Assembly: GCA_022572805.1 (NCBI GenBank)
Contig: JACZVF010000003.1
Location: forward strand, 1-35,185
Source: Chloroflexota bacterium
GTDB taxonomy: Bacteria > Chloroflexota > Dehalococcoidia > Lucifugimonadales > JADFKI01
Length of the DNA stretch: 35,185 nt
Direction: 5' to 3'
The notes below the pieces were generated by a model. It did not search any database and was not told where the DNA came from. It saw only the letters and a program-made list of their open reading frames with translations. The position numbers were made by a program, and so were the translations under genes. Shown here piece by piece: positions 1 through 9,578 of the stretch; the first letter of the stretch is position 1; each line of letters opens with the position of its first letter.

Positions 1-683
1 AGGAGATCTTGGACGCCGTGACCATACCCGTGATGGCCAAGGCGCGTATCGGACACTTTGTTGAGGCGCAGGTCCTCCAGGCCATGGGCGTCGACTACAT
101 TGACGAGTCCGAGGTGCTCACGCCTGCCGACGAGAACAACCACATAATCAAACACGACTTCACGGTGCCCTTCGTGTGCGGCTGCCGAAACCTGGGCGAG
201 GCCCTGAGGCGCATCGGGGAGGGCGCGGCCATGATCCGTACCAAGGGCGAGGCGGGCACCGGCAATATCGTAGAGGCCGTGCGCCACGCCAGGACCGTCC
301 TCGGAGAGATACGCCGCATTCAGGGCATGGACGAGGGCGAGATCATGGCGACTGCCAGGGACCTTAGAGCTCCCTACGACCTGGTAAAGGAGATCCACGA
401 GACCGGCAAGCTGCCGGTGGTGAACTTCGCTGCCGGCGGAATCGCCACTCCGTCCGACGCGGCCCTGATGATGCAGCTAGGCGTCGAGGGCGTATTTGTG
501 GGCTCCGGCATATTCAAGTCCTCCAACCCATCTCTGATGGCCAACGCCATTGTTAAGGCCACGACGCACTTCCAAGACCCTGATATCATCGCCGAGGTCT
601 CCAAGGGCCTGGGCAAGGCTATGCCCGGCCTGGACATCAGCACTATGCCCGAAGACGAGAAGCTGTCTACCCGGGGCTGGTAA
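1..683 (+). CDS. pdxS: Pyridoxal 5'-phosphate synthase lyase subunit PdxS (5' truncated by window edge)
   Basis: Protein [43 protein letters not shown]...[12 protein letters not shown] matches the PdxS/SNZ family. The frame stays open to the window start. Confidence 0.96.
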   Translation, partial: EILDAVTIPVMAKARIGHFVEAQVLQAMGVDYIDESEVLTPADENNHIIKHDFTVPFVCGCRNLGEALRRIGEGAAMIRTKGEAGTGNIVEAVRHARTVLGEIRRIQGMDEGEIMATARDLRAPYDLVKEIHETGKLPVVNFAAGGIATPSDAALMMQLGVEGVFVGSGIFKSSNPSLMANAIVKATTHFQDPDIIAEVSKGLGKAMPGLDISTMPEDEKLSTRGW

Positions 684-684
684 T

Positions 685-1266
685 TTGCCGACAGTCGGCG
701 TTCTGGCGATACAGGGAGACTTCCAAGAACACAGACAGATGTTGGAAAAACTGGGGGTGGAGGTGTCGGAGATACGCCTCCCCCACCAGTTGGATGACAT
801 CGACGGCCTCATTATCCCCGGCGGTGAAAGCACCACCATCGCCCAGCTTATCGACATCTACCACTTTCGGGACGTACTCAAGGAGAAGATCAAGGGCGGC
901 TTGCCGGTCTGGGGTACGTGCGCCGGAATGATTATTATCTCCAACAGACTCACGGACCACCGCCCCGAACCCCTTCACCTGATGGACATCGAGGTTAGCC
1001 GCAACGCATTCGGGCGGCAGGTAGACAGCTTCGAGGCGGACATCCAGTTCGATGAGATAGACGGCCCGCCATTTCACTGCGTTTTCATACGCGCCCCCGG
1101 CGTAAATAAAACGGGAGCGGGCGTCAAGGTGCTGGCCCACCTGGATGACGGCCGACCCATAGCGGTGCGGCAGGGCAATATGCTGGCAACCTCTTTCCAT
1201 CCAGAGCTTACGGACGATACGCGAATCCACGGCCTGTTTGTTAAAATTATCCAGGGCAGTGCTTAA
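685..1266 (+). CDS. pdxT: Pyridoxal 5'-phosphate synthase glutaminase subunit PdxT
   Basis: GVLAIQGDFQEH, PGGESTTI, GTCAGMI and SFHPELTDD motifs. Likely TTG start right after the pdxS stop; the listed ORF start at 550 overlaps pdxS. Confidence 0.95.
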   Translation: MPTVGVLAIQGDFQEHRQMLEKLGVEVSEIRLPHQLDDIDGLIIPGGESTTIAQLIDIYHFRDVLKEKIKGGLPVWGTCAGMIIISNRLTDHRPEPLHLMDIEVSRNAFGRQVDSFEADIQFDEIDGPPFHCVFIRAPGVNKTGAGVKVLAHLDDGRPIAVRQGNMLATSFHPELTDDTRIHGLFVKIIQGSA

Positions 1267-1321
1267 AACTTCCGAACGGGTATACAATTCGTAGATAGGC
1301 CAGGTTTCCGCCGCGCCGTTA

Positions 1322-2341
1322 GTGAAGTCCGGTAACAGCAGCCGGAGGACCCGGGAGGCTACCGTACCAAACGCAAGCCTGTTAACTCCGAATGAGGCTG
1401 TCACAAGGCCGCTTAACCCGCTGGACCCCGTGCGATGCATGGTCATGGACAGTCCGGATAGGACGAACAGGGCCTGCACTTTGGCCGGCATCACCGGCAT
1501 AAATTCCTACCCTATTTCTATAGTACAGGCCACTCGAATCGGCATGTCAGTCAGAGGACGTGGCTCGTCCGCTGCCGTATCCACCGGCAAACGAGTCCTC
1601 GCACTGGCATCGGCTCGGCCCCGCTCCGGCCTGGGCAGCTGGGAGATAACGCACCTTTTCGTATCGCCGTCGGGTGAGGAGCACGTCCCTTCCCTCCTCA
1701 ACGCGATCGTGCGGTCGGCGGTCGAGCAGCGTTGCCAGAGGGTATTCCTAAGACTGCGGCGAGAGGACTCCCTTGTGGACATTGCGCGGAAGAGCGGCTT
1801 CTTCCCGAAAGTTCCGGAGACGCTATTCGCCGGCGTTCCCGCTGCGCCCGCCTCAGGGGTACCCAAGTCTGATGACTGCGACCCGTTGAAGGGGGAGACG
1901 CCTGTCGATGCCCACGACCTGTTCAGGCTGTACAACGCCGCTACTCCCTCCGAGGTTCGCCACGCCGTTGGCATGACCATGGACCAGTGGATGTCTTCCC
2001 GGGAGCGACTCAACCGAAGGTCAGCCGCCTTCGTATTGAGGCGACAGGACGTCGCCATCGGTTCTTTGCGGACGTCCAGGGTATTCTCCAAGGGATGGTT
2101 GGAGGCGTCGGCGCACCCAGACCACCAACACCGCATGCCTTTAATGGTCCGATTCGGCCTACAGCAGCTCCGGTCGTGCAGGCTAACGTACTGCATGCTG
2201 CCGGACTATCAGATGGACCTGCGGCGTTACCTTGTGGACAGCGGATTCCAGGACGTTTCCTGCTACATAACGCTGGTGAAATCGATGACCGTTAAGGTTG
2301 CTGACGACATCAGGCTCAGGGCGGCAGTGCCCATAATTTGA
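1322..2341 (+). CDS. Hypothetical protein, possibly GNAT-like N-terminal half
   Basis: Long ORF with segments such as WEITHLFVSPSGEEHVPSLLNAIVRSAVEQRCQRVFLRL...ARKSGFF resembling a GNAT fold. Start uncertain. Confidence 0.5.
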   Translation: MKSGNSSRRTREATVPNASLLTPNEAVTRPLNPLDPVRCMVMDSPDRTNRACTLAGITGINSYPISIVQATRIGMSVRGRGSSAAVSTGKRVLALASARPRSGLGSWEITHLFVSPSGEEHVPSLLNAIVRSAVEQRCQRVFLRLRREDSLVDIARKSGFFPKVPETLFAGVPAAPASGVPKSDDCDPLKGETPVDAHDLFRLYNAATPSEVRHAVGMTMDQWMSSRERLNRRSAAFVLRRQDVAIGSLRTSRVFSKGWLEASAHPDHQHRMPLMVRFGLQQLRSCRLTYCMLPDYQMDLRRYLVDSGFQDVSCYITLVKSMTVKVADDIRLRAAVPII

Positions 2342-2380
2342 GGCCTGTGGCACGGGAACGTAAGCACTTTTGCATAAGAT

Positions 2381-4039
2381 TTGCCCGCACGCTGGAACCC
2401 GGCGCCTTTCACTGATATGCTAGGGGTGGAACAAAACTTCGGAGGCTACTTAGGTTCTTTGCAAGCGCGTATTGATACTGATCTTCAAGCCCTGATCGAC
2501 ACCCTGCCCTCCCACATAAGGGGGCCTCTCACGGAGCGCGACGACATCTATGAACTCCTTGAGGTGGTCCTGGACTTGGGCCGAGAGCCGGAGGCGCGTT
2601 TCCTCAGCGAAAGCTTCGTTATCGGCCCGGACGAGGTGACCGAAGAAGACATCCAGAACGTCATCGATAACCTGGGCCAGTTCGGAGAGGACAACCGGGC
2701 CGGAATTGAACGCACCCTTCACAGAATTTCCGCAATACGGAATCGCTGGGGCAAGGTGGTGGGCCTGACTCTCCGAGTGGGCCGAGCCGTATACGGCACA
2801 ATTCGCATCATCGAAGACCTGGTTCTTAGCGGACGCAGCGTCCTTCTCCTGGGCAAGCCCGGCGTAGGCAAGACGACGATGCTGCGAGAGGTCGCCCGCG
2901 TCCTGGCCGACGACGCCCACAAGCGTGTGGTGATTGTCGATACCTCCAACGAGATTGCAGGCGACGGCGACATACCCCACCCGGGCATAGGCCGAGCCCG
3001 CAGAATGCAGGTGCCATCGCCTGCACTGCAGCACGCCGTGATGATTGAGGCCGTGGAGAACCACATGCCCGAGGTCATCGTAATCGACGAAATAGGCACC
3101 GAGGCCGACGCCGACGCAGCCCGCACTATAGCGGAGCGTGGGGTGCAGTTGGTAGCCACTGCCCACGGCAATACCCTGGACAACCTGGTAATGAACCCCA
3201 CTCTGTCCGATCTGGTGGGAGGGGTGCAGACGGTGACGCTGGGCGACATTGAGGCCCGACGCCGAGGCACTCAGAAGTCGGTGAGGGAGCGCCGAGCGCC
3301 GCCCACATTCGACATCCTCGTGGAGATACAGGGGTGGGACCAGGTTGTGGTGCACGACGACGTCGCGGAAGTGGTCGACCGCATGCTGCGCGGCTACCCC
3401 ATATCGCCTAATATCCGCACCGTCGATGGGAGCGGCCTGATCCACAGGTCCAGGGGACAGACCAAGATGCCCTCGATATTTGGCAACGACGGCAACTCCA
3501 TCCGTCGCCAGGACCTGCGGCTCGAGCCTGAGCCAATGCCTGAAGAGCCGTTCATAGATGAGCCGCCCCAGAAGGTCACCCACATACTGCCCTACGGCGT
3601 TAACAAAGGCCGTCTTATCCAGGCGGTGGAGAGCACCCGCGCTCCCGTGGAGGTGGTTGCGGACATCTCCCATGCCGACCTGCTCCTTACCACAAAGAAC
3701 TTCTATCGGCGAAGGACTCAGGCGCTAAAGACGGCTGAGCAGAAGGGCAAACCCGTCTACGTTCTGCGAAAGAACACCCTGGCCCAGATCGAACAGTTTG
3801 TGAAGGCGATCACCCGAAAGCAGGCGGAGGATGGCCGCGCCGAGGAGAAGTACTCAGCCGCCATCGAAGAGGCCGAGGTTGCGATATCGCGAATTGACGA
3901 GGGCGAGCAACAGGTCGACCTGAATCCACAGGGCTCTTACGTGCGGCACTTGCAGCACAAGATCGCCGACAAGTATGGCATGTCGTCGTCAAGCGCCGGC
4001 AGCGAACCCGAACGCCGCGTCGTAATCTACCGGCGATAG
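2381..4039 (+). CDS. AAA ATPase with R3H nucleic-acid-binding domain (Ycf45/SpoIIIAA-like)
   Basis: Walker A GKPGVGKTT, VIVDTSNEIAGDGDIPHPGIGRARRMQVP, VIVIDEIGTEADADAARTIAERGVQLVATAHG. Start may be at the downstream ATG (MLGVEQ). Confidence 0.85.
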   Translation: MPARWNPAPFTDMLGVEQNFGGYLGSLQARIDTDLQALIDTLPSHIRGPLTERDDIYELLEVVLDLGREPEARFLSESFVIGPDEVTEEDIQNVIDNLGQFGEDNRAGIERTLHRISAIRNRWGKVVGLTLRVGRAVYGTIRIIEDLVLSGRSVLLLGKPGVGKTTMLREVARVLADDAHKRVVIVDTSNEIAGDGDIPHPGIGRARRMQVPSPALQHAVMIEAVENHMPEVIVIDEIGTEADADAARTIAERGVQLVATAHGNTLDNLVMNPTLSDLVGGVQTVTLGDIEARRRGTQKSVRERRAPPTFDILVEIQGWDQVVVHDDVAEVVDRMLRGYPISPNIRTVDGSGLIHRSRGQTKMPSIFGNDGNSIRRQDLRLEPEPMPEEPFIDEPPQKVTHILPYGVNKGRLIQAVESTRAPVEVVADISHADLLLTTKNFYRRRTQALKTAEQKGKPVYVLRKNTLAQIEQFVKAITRKQAEDGRAEEKYSAAIEEAEVAISRIDEGEQQVDLNPQGSYVRHLQHKIADKYGMSSSSAGSEPERRVVIYRR

Positions 4040-4142
4040 GGCACTATCAGTTGTCATTACGTTTAACTTGGCCGGAATTCTAAACGCTCCGCAATTGAGG
4101 TATAATCAACATCCGATTAAATCGCAGACAGCAGGAGTGGAG

Positions 4143-4889
4143 TTGCCTTTACCTCTCTTCATATCCTTCGAAGGTGGAGAAGGATCCGGCAAAACATCAC
4201 TGGCTGAGAACATCTCAGTTCGGCTGCGCGACTCTGAATACAAAGTCATATTGATTCATGAACCAGGCACCACACCGTTAGGCATACATCTGCGAGACCT
4301 CCTCAAACGTGAACCCTGGAGTGACCACACCGTATCCATTGGGGCCGAATTGTTTTTGTTCTCAGCCTCTAGGGCAGAACTTGTCACCAAGGTAATCAAG
4401 CCTGTTTTTGACCAAAAACAACAAATCGTGCTGCTGGCAGACCGGTATGCTGATTCCACCGTGGCTTATCAGGGCTTCGGGCGTAAGTTGCCGATTGCGC
4501 AAATTGACGCAATAAACGACTTGGCCACGCAGGGCATTATTCCCCATCATACTTTCTTGTTAGACCTGCCCCCCGAAGAGGGCCTGAAACGGACCGGTTC
4601 TCCACAAATTTCTTTGCCACTCGAATTCGACGATGGTTTGGCTATCGTGGAACCCCGCATCGACGAAGATGGAACCCGACGATTTGAAAACGAGTCGTTG
4701 GAATTTCATGAACGTGTACGTGCGGGCTACCATAAATTGGTAGAGATGCAACCTGAAAGATGGGAAGTAATTGATGCAACCATGTCGGCGATGGAAGTAG
4801 AATGCGAAGTCTGGAAGCGCATATTGCGATATCTTCCTGAGGATTCGCTTCAGGTGTCGGATATCCAGCGTAAAGGACAGATGCTATGA
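4143..4889 (+). CDS. tmk: Thymidylate kinase
   Basis: FISFEGGEGSGKTSLAENI P-loop and DRYADSTVAYQGFGR. Likely TTG start after 'caggagtgg'; the upstream ORF extension looks non-coding. Confidence 0.88.
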   Translation: MPLPLFISFEGGEGSGKTSLAENISVRLRDSEYKVILIHEPGTTPLGIHLRDLLKREPWSDHTVSIGAELFLFSASRAELVTKVIKPVFDQKQQIVLLADRYADSTVAYQGFGRKLPIAQIDAINDLATQGIIPHHTFLLDLPPEEGLKRTGSPQISLPLEFDDGLAIVEPRIDEDGTRRFENESLEFHERVRAGYHKLVEMQPERWEVIDATMSAMEVECEVWKRILRYLPEDSLQVSDIQRKGQML

Positions 4890-5293
4890 CCACCTTCGAC
4901 ATTGAGGAATACCTGAGCCGGCCGCTTCTGGCTAACTTGGCCACGGTCCGGCCCGATGGCTCACCTCACGTGGCGCCTGTGTGGTTCGAATACCGGGACG
5001 GGCAGGTGCGCATGGTAGTGGACACCAGTGCGGTGAAAGTCCGCAACATCCAGCATGACCCCAGGGTGTCGCTGTCTGTGTCTACGCAGGAAAGGCCATA
5101 TCTGTACGTGATGATTCGCGGCACCGCACAGCTATCCAAGGAAGGCGTACCAGAGCTTACCAGAGTGCTGGCGGTCCGGTACCAGGGCGAGGAAGAAGGC
5201 AACCGGTACGCCGATCGACTGCTTAAAGAGGCGGACTCCTTCGTCATCACGGTCCGCCCCGACAAGATCGTCAGTTGGACTGCCGCCGACTAG
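4886..5293 (+). CDS. Pyridoxamine 5'-phosphate oxidase-family protein (PNPOx/F420-dependent-like)
   Basis: LANLATVRPDGSPHVAPVWFEYRDGQVRMVVDTSAVKVRNIQHDPRVSLSV. ATGA overlap with tmk. Confidence 0.85.
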   Translation: MTTFDIEEYLSRPLLANLATVRPDGSPHVAPVWFEYRDGQVRMVVDTSAVKVRNIQHDPRVSLSVSTQERPYLYVMIRGTAQLSKEGVPELTRVLAVRYQGEEEGNRYADRLLKEADSFVITVRPDKIVSWTAAD

Positions 5294-5299
5294 ACAGTC

Positions 5300-6991
5300 C
5301 TAGACCTCCTCGGCCGGTTTACTGGTGTCATCCGGGTCTTCCCCCATGACCAGTACGGGAGGCATCGGCACAGGGAAAGTCATGGTGACCGTGGTGCCCT
5401 CGCCCTCCTGGCTGACGATCTCGATATCGGCCCCGTGCTGCTTGATTATCTGGTACGTCACGTACAGTCCCAGGCCTGTTCCCCTGCCTGGCTCTCCCGT
5501 GGTGAAGAAGGGATCAAACACCTTGTCGACGATTTCGCTGGGAATGCCATGCCCGGTGTCCTGTATTTCGACCACCACGTTGGTAAAGGGAGCCTCCGGC
5601 GACTCCTGTTTCGTAAAGGTAGACACCCGCAGGGTGCCACCGCCGGGCATGGCCTTGATGGCGTTGGACAGCACTTGGTTAAATACACGAAGCAGGCTGA
5701 TGACCTCCGCATCAATCTTCGGGAGGCTTCCGCCCAATCGAAGCTCCGGTGTCACCCCAGATTGGGCCAACTGGTTAATGTTCATTCTGATGAACTGCTC
5801 CACCTGCTGGTTCACGTCGGTTGGCATCATCTGCTGTTCGGGCGACAAGGTGAAGCGAAGCATCCTGGAGATGATCTGGCCGCACCGCATCGCCTCAGTC
5901 TCCACAAATCCCAGGTAGCGGTCCAGGAACGCGATCTCGTCTCTTTCAATCGTTTCGCCCTCGAACCTCGAAAGCTTTTGTTTGCCAAGCTGTGCAAATC
6001 CTAGAATCGACGCCAGAGGGTTGTTGATCTCGTGAGCGACGCCGTTAGCCAGTTTGTCCACAGCCACCATTTTGGCCGTCTGCACGTTTCGTTGTTGAGC
6101 ACGCTCCAACCGGTTCCTGGACTCTTTTAGCGCCTCCACCATGCCGTGGAACGACCTGTTGAGGTCTCCAAACTCGTCGTTGCGATCATCCATAGGGGGC
6201 ATATCCACATCCAATGTGCCGGCCCCGACGCTTTCGGCGGCCTTGGCGAGCGTCTTGATTGGACGGGTGAACCGCTGCGCCACAAGAAACGTTATCGGGA
6301 ATGCCACGGCAATCATCAACAATGCCTGCACGAGCGCGCTCACGGCCAGATTTTTTAGGGCCTCGCTCACCGAGGAGCTGGTCATTCGGAAACGCACGAA
6401 GCCCACGGTCCGACCTTCCGAGATTATCGGCGCCGATACGTCAAGATAGTCCTGCACGTGCCGAATGACCGGCCCCGACGCGAAGTCCGAAGGCCGTATT
6501 TTTTGAACATTGGCCGCAGATGTGTTGTCTGCGGGCATAACAAGCGTCGCCAGCGGCTCGCCCGTCTCCGAAAAGAGCGCCAATTCCGAGACCTCAGGCA
6601 CGCCTTGACCCGTGCCGACCATGAGGTGGGCATAGCTGGAAGCATCTTCACCGCCGGTATCGAGGTATACCTGCCGCACGGAATTCAGGTACAAAAGAGC
6701 CATTTGCTCCAGGTGCGCCCGAAAGATGGTCTCTTCTCTACGGATTTCCATGAGAGTAGTGATGCTCATGAACAGAGATATGATAACGAGCATGGTCAAC
6801 GTCAGGACGGTGGCAACGCTCCACCTCGGTCTATGTCCCATGAATATCCGCAATTTAGCTTGGAAAAGCTCCCAGTCCGTTTTCCGCGCCCACGGCGTGT
6901 TTATCTGCTTAGCATAGGGCGTTCGGATTTCCGGCGGTGTAGTAACGTGAAGGTAATAGGTTTCCACGCCGGCTGAATCGATAATTAACAT
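5300..6991 (-). CDS. Sensor histidine kinase (N-terminal sensor, HAMP, HisKA, HATPase_c)
   Basis: HAMP region RFTRPIKTLAKAAESVGAGTLDV, H-box GVAHEINNPLASILGFAQLG, G boxes DTGHGIP and GRGTGLGLYVTYQII. Exact start uncertain. Confidence 0.9.
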   Translation of the reverse strand: MLIIDSAGVETYYLHVTTPPEIRTPYAKQINTPWARKTDWELFQAKLRIFMGHRPRWSVATVLTLTMLVIISLFMSITTLMEIRREETIFRAHLEQMALLYLNSVRQVYLDTGGEDASSYAHLMVGTGQGVPEVSELALFSETGEPLATLVMPADNTSAANVQKIRPSDFASGPVIRHVQDYLDVSAPIISEGRTVGFVRFRMTSSSVSEALKNLAVSALVQALLMIAVAFPITFLVAQRFTRPIKTLAKAAESVGAGTLDVDMPPMDDRNDEFGDLNRSFHGMVEALKESRNRLERAQQRNVQTAKMVAVDKLANGVAHEINNPLASILGFAQLGKQKLSRFEGETIERDEIAFLDRYLGFVETEAMRCGQIISRMLRFTLSPEQQMMPTDVNQQVEQFIRMNINQLAQSGVTPELRLGGSLPKIDAEVISLLRVFNQVLSNAIKAMPGGGTLRVSTFTKQESPEAPFTNVVVEIQDTGHGIPSEIVDKVFDPFFTTGEPGRGTGLGLYVTYQIIKQHGADIEIVSQEGEGTTVTMTFPVPMPPVLVMGEDPDDTSKPAEEV

Positions 6992-7197
6992 TTACAGAGT
7001 ACGCCGGGAATAGCAGCATCGCATCGTGCGGGCTGCGAATATGCGGTAAGTGATGCCACCCTATTTTTTGATGGATTACCACGATGTCGGCGTTCCCGAA
7101 GGCCTTTAAGGTTAGACAACACCAGTGGTAACATACGCCTGATGCGGTCGGGGCAATAGTCCTTCGGCGACAATAACGCAGATGGTGGGCGTAAAGC

Positions 7198-7602
7198 ATG
7201 GATCGCAGGCGATTGGAAGAAGACAAAGCACAGCCCGTTGTATTGATAGTTGAAGACGACGACTCCATCAGGGAGATCGTGCATCGCGTGCTGGAAGACG
7301 AAGGCTACACTATCCAGCTGGCGGAAAACGGCGTGCGCGGCATGGAACAGTTCTACCTGACGCTGCCCGACCTCATCGTTATGGACGTTAAGATGCCGGA
7401 GATGGATGGCTGGGAGATGCTGCAACGTCTGCGAGAGATATCCGGTTGCCCAGTCATAATGCTTACCGTTTTCGGCTCCACAGACGACATCATCAAGGGC
7501 CTGGAGCTCGGAGCAGACGATTACCTGGTGAAGCCGTTCGGGGTACAGGAGCTCACCGCCCGGGTCAGCGCAGTGTTGAGGCGCGTTGGCGTGCTAACTT
7601 AA
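7198..7602 (+). CDS. Response regulator receiver-domain protein (stand-alone or truncated OmpR type)
   Basis: VLIVEDDDSIREIVHRVLEDEGY, DLIVMDVKMPEMDGWEML, VKPFGVQELTARVSAVLRR. ORF ends at TAA right after the receiver. Confidence 0.88.
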   Translation: MDRRRLEEDKAQPVVLIVEDDDSIREIVHRVLEDEGYTIQLAENGVRGMEQFYLTLPDLIVMDVKMPEMDGWEMLQRLREISGCPVIMLTVFGSTDDIIKGLELGADDYLVKPFGVQELTARVSAVLRRVGVLT

Positions 7603-7692
7603 GGCGGCCCCAATCCGACACACGGCAGGACGGGCGACGCCCTCCTTTATCTTTGGCAGAGATTCACATCCGCCTTCGTTTGCTGGTCTGGG

Positions 7693-8427
7693 CTACTCTT
7701 GGGGCCATTTCACGGGCAGGTCCTCCAAGATACGCCGTGGCGTTGACGCAACCATTGCCTGGGCCTTGGCCGTACCCACGATCCGGGCCGCAGCCTCTGC
7801 CCCTGCCGCCAGTCCCGGCGGCCTGGGCTCCCCCGGCGTATGAGTGTCCGACGCGATTACGTGGGCCAGCCCCATTTCAAGAAGCTCCGATGTGAACCCC
7901 TTAACCTCATCGCCCCACCGTCCCAGCAGACTGCCGGCAGTAATCTGGCTCACCATGCCAAGCCCTACGAACTCCTTCAGCAGTCCGATGTCACGCTGAA
8001 AGGCCTCGATGCGCTCCGGATGGGCCAGGACCGGCACCAGGCCCAGGTCCATTACCTGGGCCAAGCAGCTATCGATGAATTCCGGCCTTCCAAAAAACGG
8101 CATCTCAACCAGGATGTAGCGGCTGCCGTTCATCGGGAGCGCCCTGCCGGCGGAGATTTCCGCCGGCAGGGCGGTGTCCAGGTGGTTCTCCATGCCCAGC
8201 AAAAGCCGGAAGTCTAGCCGTTCCGCCCGCACGCGGGCGTTCAGCTCATCGACCAGGCCCACAATATGACCGACCGACCAGCGCTCGGTAACGTCCTTGC
8301 GGTGAGGCGTCGCCAGCATGACGTGGGTACCGTTTTCGACAGCGGCTCGCGCCATCTCGACGGAGGCTTCCATCGAGTCCGGACCATCGTCCACACCCGG
8401 CAGTATATGTGCGTGGATGTCGTACAA
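7693..8427 (-). CDS. CpsB/CapC/YwqE-type PHP-domain tyrosine-protein phosphatase
   Basis: MYDIHAHILPGVDDGPDSMEASVEMARAA..., VLAHPERIEAFQ, HVIASDTHTP metal-ligand motifs. Confidence 0.9.
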   Translation of the reverse strand: MYDIHAHILPGVDDGPDSMEASVEMARAAVENGTHVMLATPHRKDVTERWSVGHIVGLVDELNARVRAERLDFRLLLGMENHLDTALPAEISAGRALPMNGSRYILVEMPFFGRPEFIDSCLAQVMDLGLVPVLAHPERIEAFQRDIGLLKEFVGLGMVSQITAGSLLGRWGDEVKGFTSELLEMGLAHVIASDTHTPGEPRPPGLAAGAEAAARIVGTAKAQAMVASTPRRILEDLPVKWPQE

Positions 8428-8534
8428 TGGCTATTCGCCGTTAAGGCTCTCGTCCAGGCCCGTAAGAGCACGGATTGGAACCCAAAAAGATACGAAGAAA
8501 TACGGTTCTGCCGTTATCACGGATATGAGGCGGT

Positions 8535-9233
8535 TTACCGCCGGAACTGGATGCGCCGAAAGGCCTCGGCGTAGGGCACCTCCGCGCGGTGGCCTATAGT
8601 CTGGGCCCTGGCTTTAACAAAGTCCGCGACGTCGCGGTCTCCACCGGACACCTGACTAACGTGCTTTTTCAATGCGTCGATCTTCAGGCCGATGGTATCC
8701 GTGATGTCGACGAAGGTGTCCGGGTCCTCGGTGCCCCACATCAGCAGGTCGCCTACCTTGTGCGGCTCCAGGCCCTCCATCCGATGCTCCGGGTAGTGGA
8801 GGATGTCTCGGGCATATGGGAATACGGCGTCCAGCGTAACCTGGCCCGAAATACGGTGGTCTCGATGGAGGTAGAATGTCTGCCTGTGGGGGTCTGTGCA
8901 GAACACCACGTCCGGCCGATGTTTCCGGACCGCGCGAACGATGAGCCCCCTGAACTCGGTCGTGTCCTCCAATGCGCCGTCGGGATACCTCAGGTAGACC
9001 ACCTCCTTCACGCCCAGGGTCTCCGCGGCGTTGGCCTGCTCCACCTCGCGTATCTCGGCCAAACGCTCCGACGTCATTTCCGGATCGCTGGTGCCCTTGT
9101 CGCCGTTGGTGCACAGGACGTAAACGACCTCGGTGCCCTCCTCGATCCACTTGGCTATGGTCCCGCCGCAGCCGCCTTCCCCATCGTCGGGATGCGGAAT
9201 GACCACCATAGCCCTGTCCGGTCTGTCTATCAT
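8535..9233 (-). CDS. PIG-L/LmbE-family deacetylase
   Basis: MVVIPHPDDGEGGCGGTIAKWIEEGTEVVYVLCTNGDKG (AHPDD-like motif) and HRDHRISG. Start taken at MIDRPDR; the ORF is open upstream to 9383. Confidence 0.87.
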   Translation of the reverse strand: MIDRPDRAMVVIPHPDDGEGGCGGTIAKWIEEGTEVVYVLCTNGDKGTSDPEMTSERLAEIREVEQANAAETLGVKEVVYLRYPDGALEDTTEFRGLIVRAVRKHRPDVVFCTDPHRQTFYLHRDHRISGQVTLDAVFPYARDILHYPEHRMEGLEPHKVGDLLMWGTEDPDTFVDITDTIGLKIDALKKHVSQVSGGDRDVADFVKARAQTIGHRAEVPYAEAFRRIQFRR

Positions 9234-9578
9234 GTACTTTAACGCCCCCCATAAAAGATCAATCGTGATGCCGTGTTTAGCTGATTGTGCCTGCGCAAAC
9301 CCTTGCCCCGTCAGGCTTCCGGGCCAGCCCCTGAACGCTGCACACCCCAGTCGGCCATGGATATATGATAAGGCCTCGCCCATTAGCGGGCAAGACCGAC
9401 GCCTTACTCAAGCGTCGCATCATCAAGGTGTTGCGCTAGCAAGGGGCTAAATAGCCACGCCGCATTTGCTCTGTTACAATCTGTCTGCAGCCGTGGATGC
9501 AACGGATTTGGGCCTGGGGGCGAGAAATTGCCTGGCTAGGGCAGTGTTGCACCACACGAAATTGAGCCGGAGTTGTGA

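Noticed and set aside
2450-3673. Long minus-strand ORF (407 aa) antisense to the AAA ATPase
   Set aside because: Shadow ORF from codon bias; His/Val/Gly-rich composition with no recognisable domain, while the plus strand has clear motifs. The same applies to 667-1500, 16385-17239, 27150-28127 and 28914-29678 on the minus strand.
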